Origin: an uncultured Eggerthellaceae bacterium
GTDB lineage: Bacteria > Actinomycetota > Coriobacteriia > Coriobacteriales > Eggerthellaceae
Direction of reading: 5' to 3'
Length of the DNA stretch: 60,172 nucleotides
Assembly (NCBI GenBank): GCA_910584145.1
Contig: CAJTXX010000008.1
Coordinates: forward strand, 1-60,172
Part shown: one piece after another, positions 1 through 13,116 of the stretch
How the letters are laid out: every line of letters starts with the position of its first letter
How positions within the stretch are numbered: the first letter of the stretch is position 1
Translations under genes and position numbers: made by a program
The notes under the pieces: generated by a model
Databases searched by the model: none
Told to the model about the DNA's origin: nothing
What the model saw: the letters and a program-made list of their open reading frames with translations, nothing else

Positions 1-4939
<4,939 letters not shown>

Positions 4940-4993
4940 GAAGCTGATCCCCCTTCAAAATGCACTCGAAACTGAAAATTGCAGCAACGCACT

Positions 4994-5022
4994 AAAATAC
5001 TTATATAACCAGGTCAGGTCAA
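4994..5022 (-). promoter_or_regulatory. Candidate sigma-70 promoter of rpoBC
   Basis: On the minus strand TTGACC (5022-5017) is followed after exactly 17 bases by TATTTT (4999-4994). This gives a transcript starting near 4987 and a leader of roughly 50 bases before the rpoB GTG. Assignment is by motif and spacing only. Confidence 0.6.
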
Positions 5023-5066
5023 GGATTTTTTTTACCAAGTATGGAGATTTCGTGTTATATCGGCAC

Positions 5067-5106
5067 TTTTTGAAATATTGACAGTCCGATGCGAATATTT
5101 CAAAAA
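5067..5106. repeat. Perfect 13-bp inverted repeat between divergent rpoB and pfp
   Basis: TTTTTGAAATATT (5067-5079) is matched exactly by its reverse complement AATATTTCAAAAA (5094-5106), with 14 bases between the arms. The right end of the first arm overlaps a TTGACA hexamer (5078-5083) pointing towards pfp. The site lies between divergent genes, so a two-gene terminator is unlikely; an operator bound by a dimeric regulator is the simpler reading. No matching regulator gene is visible in the window. Confidence 0.55.
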
Positions 5107-5211
5107 ATGGCCCCTTCCTTTCGGGCGGCGATGACCGCGCAGCATCGCGGAGCCTCTGTGCCTTATATGATAGGCTTTCACCATATGGTTTCCGGTGAGA
5201 AGGAGTTCGAG

Positions 5212-6456
5212 ATGGGCAATTGCCTGGTGGCTCAGTCGGGCGGACCGACTGCTGTTATCAACGCCTCGCTCGCGGGCGTGGTGCGCGCGAACCAGCTGAA
5301 TCCGCTGTATGAGCGGGTGTACGGCGGCATCCACGGCATCGAGGGCGTGCTGGAGGGGAAGCTCTACGATCTGACGGATGTGCCAGGCGCGGAGCTCGAG
5401 GTGCTGCGCCAGACGCCGTCGAGCGCGCTGGGCACGTGCCGCTACAAGCTGAAGCGCGACAACCCGGCCGATTTCGAGCGCCTGCTGGCCGTCATGGACG
5501 AGAACGATATCGACGTGATGTTCTACATCGGCGGCAACGATTCGATGGACACGGTGGATGCGCTGTCCGAGTACGCCGCCGCGCACGGCAGCGCGAAGCG
5601 GTTCATCGGCATCCCCAAGACCGTGGACAACGACCTGGTGCCGGTCGACCACTGCCCGGGCTTCCCCAGCGCCGCTAAGCTCGCGTGCCTGGTGACGCAC
5701 GCCACGCGACTCGACTATGACGCCTACACGCGCCCTGAGGTGTTCGTGCTGGAGACGATGGGGCGCGACGCCGGCTGGCTGGCGGCGAGCTGCTGCCTGA
5801 CGGGCGATGTCGACCTGCTGGTGCTGCCCGAGGTCGACTTCGACCGCGACGCGTTCCTGGCGCAGGTGCAGAAGAAGATGGACGAGACGGGCTCGTGCTA
5901 CATCGTGGTGAGCGAAGGTGCGCGCTATGCTGACGGCACGTACCTCTCTGCCGGCGATTCCGCCAACGACGGCTTCGCGCATGCGGTGCTGGGCGGTGCT
6001 GCGCAGACGCTGAAGCAGATGATCGTCGATGCGGGCATCGCGCCGCGCGGCGTGGTGCAGGACCTCTCGCGCGCTGCTCGGTCGAGCAACTTCGCGCAGA
6101 GCAAGATGGACGTGACCGAGGCCTACGAGCTCGGCATGAGCGCGCACATGCGCTCAGCCGACCCCGCCTTCACCGCGCAGGTGGTGGGCGTGCATCGCGG
6201 CAGCGCTCAGAAGATGGAGTGCTCCGGTGGCAGCTGCCGCATGGTGGAGGAGTACAACGCCGAGTTCTTCGCCGGGCCCGCCAGCGAGTTCGCTAACTAC
6301 GTGAAGGCGTTCCCTGCCGACTGGATCCTGCCCGATTACCAGGGCGTAACCGAGGCGGCGCTCGACTACTTCCGCCCGCTCGTGGAAGGCGAGCCGGCCA
6401 TCATCTACGGCGCCGACGGCCTGCCGGCCACCGTGGAGCCGTTCAACAAGCGCTAG
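5212..6456 (+). CDS. pfp: Pyrophosphate-dependent 6-phosphofructokinase
   Basis: Phosphorylates fructose 6-phosphate, most likely with pyrophosphate instead of ATP, in glycolysis. The 414-residue protein starts MGNCLVAQSGGPTAVINASL (the nucleotide/phosphate loop) and has GGNDSMDT and PKTVDND, the two motifs that separate PPi-using enzymes from classical ATP-PFK, and MGRDAGWLAA. The ATG at 5212 was chosen because AAGGAG sits 7 bases upstream and the family begins here; upstream in-frame codons from 5089 have no ribosome binding site. It is monocistronic, divergent from rpoB and followed by a strong terminator. PPi as donor is inferred from motifs; no assay is implied. Confidence 0.9.
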   Translation: MGNCLVAQSGGPTAVINASLAGVVRANQLNPLYERVYGGIHGIEGVLEGKLYDLTDVPGAELEVLRQTPSSALGTCRYKLKRDNPADFERLLAVMDENDIDVMFYIGGNDSMDTVDALSEYAAAHGSAKRFIGIPKTVDNDLVPVDHCPGFPSAAKLACLVTHATRLDYDAYTRPEVFVLETMGRDAGWLAASCCLTGDVDLLVLPEVDFDRDAFLAQVQKKMDETGSCYIVVSEGARYADGTYLSAGDSANDGFAHAVLGGAAQTLKQMIVDAGIAPRGVVQDLSRAARSSNFAQSKMDVTEAYELGMSAHMRSADPAFTAQVVGVHRGSAQKMECSGGSCRMVEEYNAEFFAGPASEFANYVKAFPADWILPDYQGVTEAALDYFRPLVEGEPAIIYGADGLPATVEPFNKR

Positions 6457-6485
6457 CCCAGAAGCGCGCGATAGCTTCAACGCCG

Positions 6486-6523
6486 AACCCCTGATGCACC
6501 TCTCGCATCAGGGGTTCTTCTTT
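6486..6523 (+). terminator. Intrinsic terminator of pfp
   Basis: A perfect 12-bp stem (AACCCCTGATGC / GCATCAGGGGTT) with a 7-base loop is followed by CTTCTTT. The T-rich side is downstream of pfp on the plus strand; the other side has no T-run, so it should act mainly on pfp. Confidence 0.85.
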
Positions 6524-6635
6524 GCGAAAGGCGCTTCAACGGCGCGGGAAGGCGCAAAGCCCCGCACCATACGCGGAGGCGATGCCGGCGGCGAAGCGCA
6601 CCGGACCATGCACCGATCCGCAAAATAGCGCGCCC

Positions 6636-7283
6636 TTAAAGCGCTTCCTTGCAGAAGGGCGCCTCGAAGGGTTGCGAGACCTCTATCCGGGCCTGCCCCC
6701 GCGTCGATTCCACGAACCGCGCCACCACCTCATCCCCCTCATCGGCCAGGATGCGCAACGTCAGAGAGACGTCATCGGCGAACGCGCTGTCGATGATCTG
6801 CGCCCCCAGCGTGCCCGCAAGGCGCTGCACCTGCTCATAGAGCGCATAGGGGATATGCAGCGACACATCCGCACAAGAAGAGATGGTGACTACCTGCGCC
6901 GCGTCGATAGCCGCCTGCGCCGCCGCAGAATAGGCGCGCACGAGGCCGCCCGTGCCCAACAGCGTGCCACCGAAGTAACGTGTGGTCACGCAGATGATAT
7001 CGGCCAGGCCCGCATGTTGGAGCACCTGCAACGTAGGCATGCCAGAGGTGCCCGACGGCTCGCCATCGTCGGAATAACGGACGCGCTCGGCCGCGCCATC
7101 AGCACTGCGCACGATGTAAGCGTAGACGTTGTGGCGCGCCTGCGCATGCTCCGTGCGCACCGCTTCCAAGAACGCCAGCGCCGCCTCCTCAGTGGCCGCC
7201 GGAGCCAGCTGCGCGATGAAACGCGACTTCTTCTCCACCACTTCCGCCTCGGCGCGCGCCGCTATGGTCTGATATGCGCCCAC
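6636..7283 (-). CDS. yigZ: YigZ/IMPACT family protein (UPF0029)
   Basis: A 215-residue member of the YigZ/IMPACT family, linked in other organisms to translation control and nucleic-acid binding; the biochemical role is unsettled. The signature is clear: RYSDDGEPSGTSGMP (residues about 69-83) and RYFGGTLLGTGGLVRAYS (about 102-119), followed by the small ferredoxin-like C-terminal domain. The start is a GTG (7283) that overlaps the stop of the upstream ABC-F gene as TAGTG, so it is probably translated by coupling in a yigZ / ABC-F / nfo operon. Confidence 0.9.
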   Translation of the reverse strand: MGAYQTIAARAEAEVVEKKSRFIAQLAPAATEEAALAFLEAVRTEHAQARHNVYAYIVRSADGAAERVRYSDDGEPSGTSGMPTLQVLQHAGLADIICVTTRYFGGTLLGTGGLVRAYSAAAQAAIDAAQVVTISSCADVSLHIPYALYEQVQRLAGTLGAQIIDSAFADDVSLTLRILADEGDEVVARFVESTRGQARIEVSQPFEAPFCKEAL

Positions 7284-9172
7284 TACTGCCCCAGCTCTTC
7301 AGCCGCATCGAACCATTCCAGCTCCAATCGCTCGATAGCCTCCTCGAAGCTGGTCACCTCCTCTTGGATGGCGGTCAGCAGCTGATAATCGGTCGGGTCG
7401 ACCTGCGCCATCTCAGCCTGCTTGGCAGCGATCTTCCCCCGCAATGTCTCGATCTTCCCCTCATGAGAAGCCATCAGCTTCCGAAGCGCCCGCTGCTCCC
7501 CACCAGAGAGCCTCCGCACTCCCCCACCCCCAAAAGGCTCTTCAACTTCGGAGGCTTTCTCGGATGTGCTCACCAAGCGAGTTCCGCAGCCGCGAAGCGG
7601 CGAGGACTGTCCGAGCGACTGAGCACATCTGAGAAAGCCGCCCCGTTCACCCTTGCCAGTCGAATCAACCAGTTGAAGATACTCATCAACCCCACCAGGA
7701 AGGTGCCGCAGCTTCCCATCGATCAGCGCGAACTGATGGTCGGTCACGCGCTCCATCAGATACCGATCGTGCGTCACCAGCAGCAGCGTGCCCGGCCAAC
7801 CGTCGAGCAAGCTCTCCACCGCCGCCAGCATGTCAGTGTCCAGGTCGTTGCCCGGCTCGTCCAGTATCAGCACGTTCGGCTGATCGAGCAGTATCAGCAT
7901 GAGAGAGAGCCGGCGCTTCTGCCCGCCAGAGAGGTCGCAGACCGGCTCGTTCAGATCGGCCTTCGAGAATCCGAGGCGCTCCAGCAACTGCGCGGGCGAC
8001 TGCTCCTTGCCGTCGAGCATCACGCGGCGCGAATAGCGGCCGACCACCTCGCGCACCCGGTCGGTGCCGAACGACGCCAGGTCGTCCAAGTGCTGTGAGA
8101 GCACGGCGAAGCGCACCGTCTGCCCTATCTTCACCCGCCCGCTGCTCGGACGCAGCTTGCCCTGTATGGTGCTCAGCAGCGTGGTCTTGCCAGCGCCGTT
8201 CTCGCCCACGATGCCATAGCGGTCGCCCGGGCCGATCATCCACGTCACATCGTCCAGCACGCAGCGAGCCGCGGGGCCCTCGCCGAGGCGCACCGTCACA
8301 TCTTCCAAGTCGACCACCTGCTTGCCCAGGCGGGCCATCGCCATGCGCTTCAGCTCGAGCTCGTCGCGCAGCGGGGGCACATCGGCGATGAGCGCCTTCG
8401 CTGCCGCCACGTGGAACTTCGGCTTGGTGGCGCGCGCCCGCGCACCGCGCGACAGCCACGCCAGCTCGCGCCGCAGCATGTTCTGGCGCTTCTCCTCAGC
8501 CTGCGCCGCAAGCCTCTCGCGTTCCACCCGCTGCATGATGTACGCCGAGAAGCCGCCTTCGAACGGCTCGATGCCGCCGCCGACCACTTCCCACATCTGC
8601 GTCGCCACCTCATCGAGGAACCAGCGGTCGTGCGTCACCACCAAAAGCGCGCCTTCACCGTCGCGCCAGCGGCCGCGCAGGTGCTGCGCCAGCCAGGTGA
8701 TGGCGCGCATGTCCAGGTGATTCGTCGGCTCGTCGAGCATCAGCACATCCCACTCGCCCACCAGCAAGCGCGCTAGGTCGACCCGCCGGCGCTGGCCGCC
8801 GGAGAGCTGCCCGACGAGCGCTGCAGGGTCTATGTCGGAGAGCAGCCCCGCCAGAACGCCCTTGATGCGCGCGTCGGCTGCCCACACGTATTCCGGCATG
8901 TCGCCGAGCACGGCGCGCTGCACCTCCATAGCATCGTCGAGCGCATCGCTCTGAGCGAGCACGCCCACGCTGACGCCGCGCGTGCGCACCACGCGCCCGC
9001 TATCGGGCTCCACCATGCCAGCCAGCAGACCGAGCAGCGTGGACTTGCCATCGCCGTTGCGTCCGACGATGCCTATGCGGTCGCCCGTATCCACGCCGAT
9101 GGACACATCGGAGAACACCCGCTTCGTGGGGAAATCGACGGTCGCCTTCTCGCTGCCCAGCAGGAACGCCAT
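7283..9172 (-). CDS. ABC-F family ATPase (Uup-like) with an in-frame palindrome insertion
   Basis: A soluble duplicated ABC ATPase of the ABC-F group, ribosome-associated translation factors without membrane domains. Two Walker A loops (GRNGDGKST, about 38-46; GENGAGKTT, about 322-330), two signature motifs (LSGGQRRR, LSGGQKRR) and two Walker B motifs (MLDEPTNHLD; ILDEPGNDLD, where the usual TNHLD is GNDLD) are present, followed by a C-terminal coiled coil (from about 580) as in Uup/EttA relatives. Between the second ATPase domain and the coiled coil is a roughly 40-residue odd segment (KGERGGFLRCAQSLGQSSPL onwards) encoded by a palindromic repeat (7550-7642). It follows nfo by 4 bases and overlaps yigZ. 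Assignment to Uup rather than another ABC-F subgroup is moderate. Confidence 0.9.
   Translation of the reverse strand: MAFLLGSEKATVDFPTKRVFSDVSIGVDTGDRIGIVGRNGDGKSTLLGLLAGMVEPDSGRVVRTRGVSVGVLAQSDALDDAMEVQRAVLGDMPEYVWAADARIKGVLAGLLSDIDPAALVGQLSGGQRRRVDLARLLVGEWDVLMLDEPTNHLDMRAITWLAQHLRGRWRDGEGALLVVTHDRWFLDEVATQMWEVVGGGIEPFEGGFSAYIMQRVERERLAAQAEEKRQNMLRRELAWLSRGARARATKPKFHVAAAKALIADVPPLRDELELKRMAMARLGKQVVDLEDVTVRLGEGPAARCVLDDVTWMIGPGDRYGIVGENGAGKTTLLSTIQGKLRPSSGRVKIGQTVRFAVLSQHLDDLASFGTDRVREVVGRYSRRVMLDGKEQSPAQLLERLGFSKADLNEPVCDLSGGQKRRLSLMLILLDQPNVLILDEPGNDLDTDMLAAVESLLDGWPGTLLLVTHDRYLMERVTDHQFALIDGKLRHLPGGVDEYLQLVDSTGKGERGGFLRCAQSLGQSSPLRGCGTRLVSTSEKASEVEEPFGGGGVRRLSGGEQRALRKLMASHEGKIETLRGKIAAKQAEMAQVDPTDYQLLTAIQEEVTSFEEAIERLELEWFDAAEELGQ
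7550..7642. repeat. REP/MITE-like palindromic element inside the ABC-F gene
   Basis: Arms 7550-7572 and 7620-7642 are inverted copies of 23 bp with two mismatches (core GGCTTTCTC.GATGTGCTCA). A short inner hairpin GCCGC-GAA-GCGGC sits near 7589-7601. The element is read through in frame, adding a linker to the ABC-F protein. Its shape is that of an extragenic palindrome that has landed in a gene at a tolerant domain boundary. I did not see another full copy in this window. Confidence 0.7.
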
Positions 9173-9176
9173 CGCG

Positions 9177-10013
9177 CTACCCCTGCCGTGCGGCGCGCAG
9201 CGCGGCTATCTCCGCCGCCCACCCGGATAGGTCGTCTTGCGGCGTCTCTAGGAAGAACGGCAGCTCGCGCAGCGTTTCATGGTTCACCACCGCCGCCAGC
9301 GCATCGAATCCTATCTCGCCTTCGCCGATGCGCACATGCCGGTCTTTGCGAGCGCCGAGCACGTTCTTCGAGTCGTTCAGATGGATAGCGCGCAGACGGT
9401 CGAGCCCCACTTCCCGGTCGAACTCCTCGAGCACGTCGTCCAAGCGTCCAGCCACATCGTAGCCGCCATCCCAAACATGGCAGGTGTCCAAGCACACGCC
9501 CACGTGATCGGCGAGCTCCACGCGCCCGATGATCTGCGCCAGCTCGGCGAAGGTGCCGCCTATCTCAGTGCCCTTGCCAGCCATCGTCTCCAGCAGGAGC
9601 GTGGTGGTCTGCTCGGGCGCGAGCACCTCATTCAGCGCATCGGCTATCAGCTGGATGCCAACCTCGGCTCCCTGCCCCACATGGCAGCCCGGGTGCATGT
9701 TGTACATCTGGCCCGGCGTCGCCTCCATGCGCAGCAAGTCGTCAGCGAGCACGTCGAGCGCGAACTGCCGCGTCTCGGGCTTCGCCGCCGCGGGGTTCAT
9801 CGTGTAGGGCGCATGCGCCAGGAACCGCTCGATGCCAGCTTGCTGCGCCAGCTCCTCGAACGCCTGCACATCGGCCGCGTCGATCGGCTTCGCCTTGCCG
9901 CCGCGCGGGTTGCGCGTGAAGAACTGGAAGGTATTCGCGTCGATGGAGGCAGCATCGGCAGCCATCTGACGGTACCCCTTCGCGCTGGATAGGTGGCATC
10001 CTATGGTGAGCAT
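9177..10013 (-). CDS. nfo: Endonuclease IV (apurinic/apyrimidinic endonuclease)
   Basis: A 278-residue TIM-barrel AP endonuclease that cuts DNA 5' of abasic sites in base-excision repair. It starts MLTIGCHLSSAKGYRQMAAD and keeps the metal ligands of the family: NMHPGCHVG, LLETMAGKG, CLDTCHVW and LNDSKNVLGARKDRH..IGEG. The ATG at 10013 has a near-perfect Shine-Dalgarno (GGAGGAGGAG) upstream; in-frame codons further upstream are not needed. It is the first gene of a three-gene unit with the ABC-F ATPase and yigZ. Confidence 0.95.
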   Translation of the reverse strand: MLTIGCHLSSAKGYRQMAADAASIDANTFQFFTRNPRGGKAKPIDAADVQAFEELAQQAGIERFLAHAPYTMNPAAAKPETRQFALDVLADDLLRMEATPGQMYNMHPGCHVGQGAEVGIQLIADALNEVLAPEQTTTLLLETMAGKGTEIGGTFAELAQIIGRVELADHVGVCLDTCHVWDGGYDVAGRLDDVLEEFDREVGLDRLRAIHLNDSKNVLGARKDRHVRIGEGEIGFDALAAVVNHETLRELPFFLETPQDDLSGWAAEIAALRAARQG

Positions 10014-10163
10014 CCGCTCCTCCTCCTGTTGCGGCGATGCGGGGCCTGCTGCGGCGCCGATATGCCCATGCGGCCGCGCCGGTGGAAATACCCCGCTTGC
10101 ACACGATAGAATACATCTTGTTCTCTCTGAAAGCACGCTGCGCCGAAGGCCGGAGGTATCCAC

Positions 10164-11231
10164 ATGCTGCGCTCCCACCGCGACACCACGCTGTTCGCCT
10201 CGCTCGCACTGGCCCTTGCGCTGACACTGGGATTGCTGACGGGATGCGCACCAGCGCCCGAGCCCGCGCAGCAAGCGATCGAGACGGAAAGCCACGTTGC
10301 TGCGACGGACGACCAACGGCCGCAGAGCGTCCGTCCGCGCCCCATCGAGGATACGACGCGCCTCGACACCATCACGCGCGAAGCGGCATCCATCGCCGAG
10401 GTGCCTGCATTCGCAGACGAGCCGGGGGTGTACCTGAACGGCAACCTCCCCACATTCGCCGCCGAGGACCTCGCAGTGCCCTATGGCACCGAGGAATACG
10501 GGGCGCTCGATGCGCTCGGGCGCTGCACGCCTGCCTTCGCGCTGGCCGGGCCCGAGACCGAGCCGACGAGCAAGCGCGGCGACATCTCGCACATCCACCC
10601 CAGCGGGTGGGTGCAGGCGCACTATCCCGAGCAGGGCATCGACCATCTCTTCGAGCGCAGCCACCTCATCGCGCACTGCCTGACGGCCGAAGATGCGAAC
10701 GAGCGCAACCTGATAACCGGCACGAATCATATGAACCAAGGCGCCATGCAGGCGCTCGAGCAGAAGATGGACATGCTCATCGGCAGCACCGACGAGCATG
10801 TCCTGATACGCGCGACGCCCGACTTCCGCGGAAACGAGCTGGTGGCGCGCGGCGTGCAGATGGAGGCGTATTCGCTCGACGATGACGGCGAGTCCATCTG
10901 CTTCAACGTCTACCTGTACAACGTGCAGCCCGGCGTGGAGATCGACTATGCCACGGGTGCGAGCCATCTAGCTGACGCAGCGCTGCCCGACACTGGCGGC
11001 ACAGCGAGCCCGGCCGAGGCCGTCCCGCAGCCCGAGGCGACCCCCGAAGCCGCCCCAGCACCCGCACCGGCTACCCGCTCTTACGTGCTGAACACGAACA
11101 CCGGGAAGTTCCACTATCCCGACTGCGCGTCCGTGAAGCGCATGAAGGAGAGCAACAAGAGCTACGTCGACACCACGCGCGATGATGTCATATCCCGCGG
11201 CTATGCCCCCTGCGGCAATTGCAACCCATAA
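10164..11231 (+). CDS. Secreted lipoprotein DNA/RNA non-specific nuclease with C-terminal Ada-like tail
   Basis: A predicted surface-anchored nuclease of 355 residues. It has a lipoprotein signal (hydrophobic 10-25, lipobox LLTGC), a linker, and a nuclease core related to the EndA/DNA-entry nuclease group: ERSHLIAHCL (about 168-177) takes the position of the usual DRGH, with the downstream N-rich metal helix (NLITGTNHMNQGAMQALEQKM). After a Pro/Ala/Glu linker (about 275-308) comes a small cysteine domain (HYPDCASVKRM..APCGNC) of the kind often attached to such nucleases. GGAGG lies 7 bases before the ATG. Roles in nutrient scavenging, DNA uptake or biofilm turnover are all possible. It leads a two-gene unit with the next ORF. 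Confidence 0.8.
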   Translation: MLRSHRDTTLFASLALALALTLGLLTGCAPAPEPAQQAIETESHVAATDDQRPQSVRPRPIEDTTRLDTITREAASIAEVPAFADEPGVYLNGNLPTFAAEDLAVPYGTEEYGALDALGRCTPAFALAGPETEPTSKRGDISHIHPSGWVQAHYPEQGIDHLFERSHLIAHCLTAEDANERNLITGTNHMNQGAMQALEQKMDMLIGSTDEHVLIRATPDFRGNELVARGVQMEAYSLDDDGESICFNVYLYNVQPGVEIDYATGASHLADAALPDTGGTASPAEAVPQPEATPEAAPAPAPATRSYVLNTNTGKFHYPDCASVKRMKESNKSYVDTTRDDVISRGYAPCGNCNP

Positions 11232-11243
11232 CGGAGGCGCACG

Positions 11244-13028
11244 ATGGCCGACCGCAGCTACACCACCTGCCTCCTGTTCCGCGCCGGCGCTGTGCTGGCG
11301 TGCTTCATCATGCTGATGATGGCCGTGCCCGCCATCGGGCTGCTGTTCGGCGTTCCCGTCATGGGTTGGATGGTGCCGTTCGCGTTCGCGCTGGCGGTGC
11401 TGCTGGTGGCGCTCGCCTCTGAGAGCGGCACGCCGAGGTGCACGTTGCGCGCAGGGCTGATCGCACTGGTAGCCGTGGTGCTCGCCACCGTAGCGTGCGG
11501 CTGCGTTCTCGACCTGTCCTACGACGGGAACACGCATCACAAGCAGGCGGTCGCCTTCCTGGCGCAGGGCTGGAACCCGCTCGGCGGCTCGGTGGCCGGC
11601 TTCTCCGCATTCCAAGAGCTCTATCCCAGCGGGGATGTCATACAGCTCTGGATCGACCACTACGCGCGCGGGCCATGGCTCTACGGCGCAGCGCTGTATG
11701 ATCTGACCGGCTGGATAGAGGCCGGGAAATCGTACACGCTGGTGTCCATGCTCGCGGCGGGGCTCATGTTGGGCGCGTTCTTGGCGCGGCGCGGCTTCGC
11801 GGGCTGGCAATGTGCGCTGGTGGCGCTGCTTGCCGTGGTGAACCCCATCACCGTGCCGCAGATGATCACGTATTACAACGATGCAGTGCTGATGATGTGC
11901 CTGCTGCTGATGCTGCTCTGCCTGTACATCACCGCGCTGGATAACGCTGGGGATGTCGCCGATGCCAGCATGCGGCGCATCGGCCTGCTCGTGTTCGCAT
12001 GCTCCTTCATCGCCTGCGCGCAGGTGAAGTTCACCGGGCTCGCATACGCGGGGCTGCTCTCGCTGGCATTCCTCGTGGTCTACGGCGTGCAAGCTGCCAC
12101 GCTGCGCGGACGGGCGGTGCGGCGTTTCGTAGGGGTTGGCCTGCTGATGGCCGCGGTAGTAGGGCTGTCGGTGCTCGTGGTCGGGTTCAGCCCGTATGTG
12201 ACGAACCTCGTCGGGTTCGGGAATCCCTTCTATCCGCTCTCCGGCGCTGATGCTGTGGATATCATGGCGCATAACACCCCCGCCGGGTTCGAGAGCATGA
12301 GCGCGCTGGAGCGGGAGTTCGCCGCGCTGTTCTCACAGATGCTCCCGCTCGGCCAAGATGCGGTCAGCGAGACCGAGACGACGCTGAAGGTGCCGTTCTC
12401 CCTCCAGCTCGACGAGCTGCGCTACCTGCGCGCGCCCGACGCTCGCATCAGCGGCTTCGGCGTGCTCTATAGCGGCATCGCGCTGGTGAGCATCGCGCTG
12501 GTCGTCCCCATGCTGGTGGCGAGCCGCAAGCGCTGGCCGGCATTCTTCGCCTGCTGCCTCGCGTATTACGCGAGCGTGGTGGCGCTGGCTGTCATCTTCC
12601 CCGACAGCTGGTGGGCCCGCTATAGCAGCTACCGCTACTTCTCCAACATCATCTTGCTAGTGTTCCTGTTCAGGCTATGGCGCGGGCAGAGCGTGCCCGC
12701 CCCGCCCGTGAAGCTAGCGAGCAGGCATCCGTTCGCGGCGCAGATGCTCACCGTCGCCTTCGCCCTGCTGCTGGCTCTGAACACCGCGTTCTATCTAGCA
12801 CTGAACACATGCGTGCAATACGCCCGCTCCTGCCTCACCTACGGCCAGCTGATCGACCTGAAGCAGCAAACGCAAGAAACCGGCGAACCGCTCGCCCTCT
12901 ACGCGCAGACCCCCGAGATAGGCCTCATCTTCGACCTGGACGACCTCAACATCCCCTACACCTACGAAGGCCAAGCCCCAGAGGGCCTGATCGCCGATGG
13001 GGAGCTGCACCGGTTCTCGTATGTTTAA
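11244..13028 (+). CDS. Multi-spanning membrane protein, probable GT-C type glycosyltransferase
   Basis: A 594-residue protein with about 11-13 hydrophobic helices. The first extracytoplasmic loop carries DLSYDGNTHHKQAV, which fits the acidic loop-1 motif of GT-C enzymes that use lipid-linked sugar donors (as in the PMT/ArnT-like families). A large loop around 330-400 and a soluble C-terminal tail (about 535-594) follow. GGAGG is 7 bases before the ATG, and the gene follows the nuclease lipoprotein by 12 bases, so they are probably co-transcribed. I recognise the architecture, not the specific substrate; a non-enzymatic membrane protein cannot be excluded. Confidence 0.6.
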   Translation: MADRSYTTCLLFRAGAVLACFIMLMMAVPAIGLLFGVPVMGWMVPFAFALAVLLVALASESGTPRCTLRAGLIALVAVVLATVACGCVLDLSYDGNTHHKQAVAFLAQGWNPLGGSVAGFSAFQELYPSGDVIQLWIDHYARGPWLYGAALYDLTGWIEAGKSYTLVSMLAAGLMLGAFLARRGFAGWQCALVALLAVVNPITVPQMITYYNDAVLMMCLLLMLLCLYITALDNAGDVADASMRRIGLLVFACSFIACAQVKFTGLAYAGLLSLAFLVVYGVQAATLRGRAVRRFVGVGLLMAAVVGLSVLVVGFSPYVTNLVGFGNPFYPLSGADAVDIMAHNTPAGFESMSALEREFAALFSQMLPLGQDAVSETETTLKVPFSLQLDELRYLRAPDARISGFGVLYSGIALVSIALVVPMLVASRKRWPAFFACCLAYYASVVALAVIFPDSWWARYSSYRYFSNIILLVFLFRLWRGQSVPAPPVKLASRHPFAAQMLTVAFALLLALNTAFYLALNTCVQYARSCLTYGQLIDLKQQTQETGEPLALYAQTPEIGLIFDLDDLNIPYTYEGQAPEGLIADGELHRFSYV

Positions 13029-13116
13029 GAACCATGAACGCACGAACCTATCACGACGCAGTAGAAGATTGAACCTGTGGTTGGAGACATCTTGTGCACA
13101 ATCCGTTCCAGTTCAA

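Noticed and set aside
5078..5106. pfp promoter from TTGACA at 5078
   Set aside because: No acceptable -10 at 15-19 bases; only the palindrome is reported.
10014..10967. Long N-terminal extension of endonuclease IV
   Set aside because: Lies opposite the nuclease lipoprotein gene; the family start with GGAGGAGGAG is at 10013.
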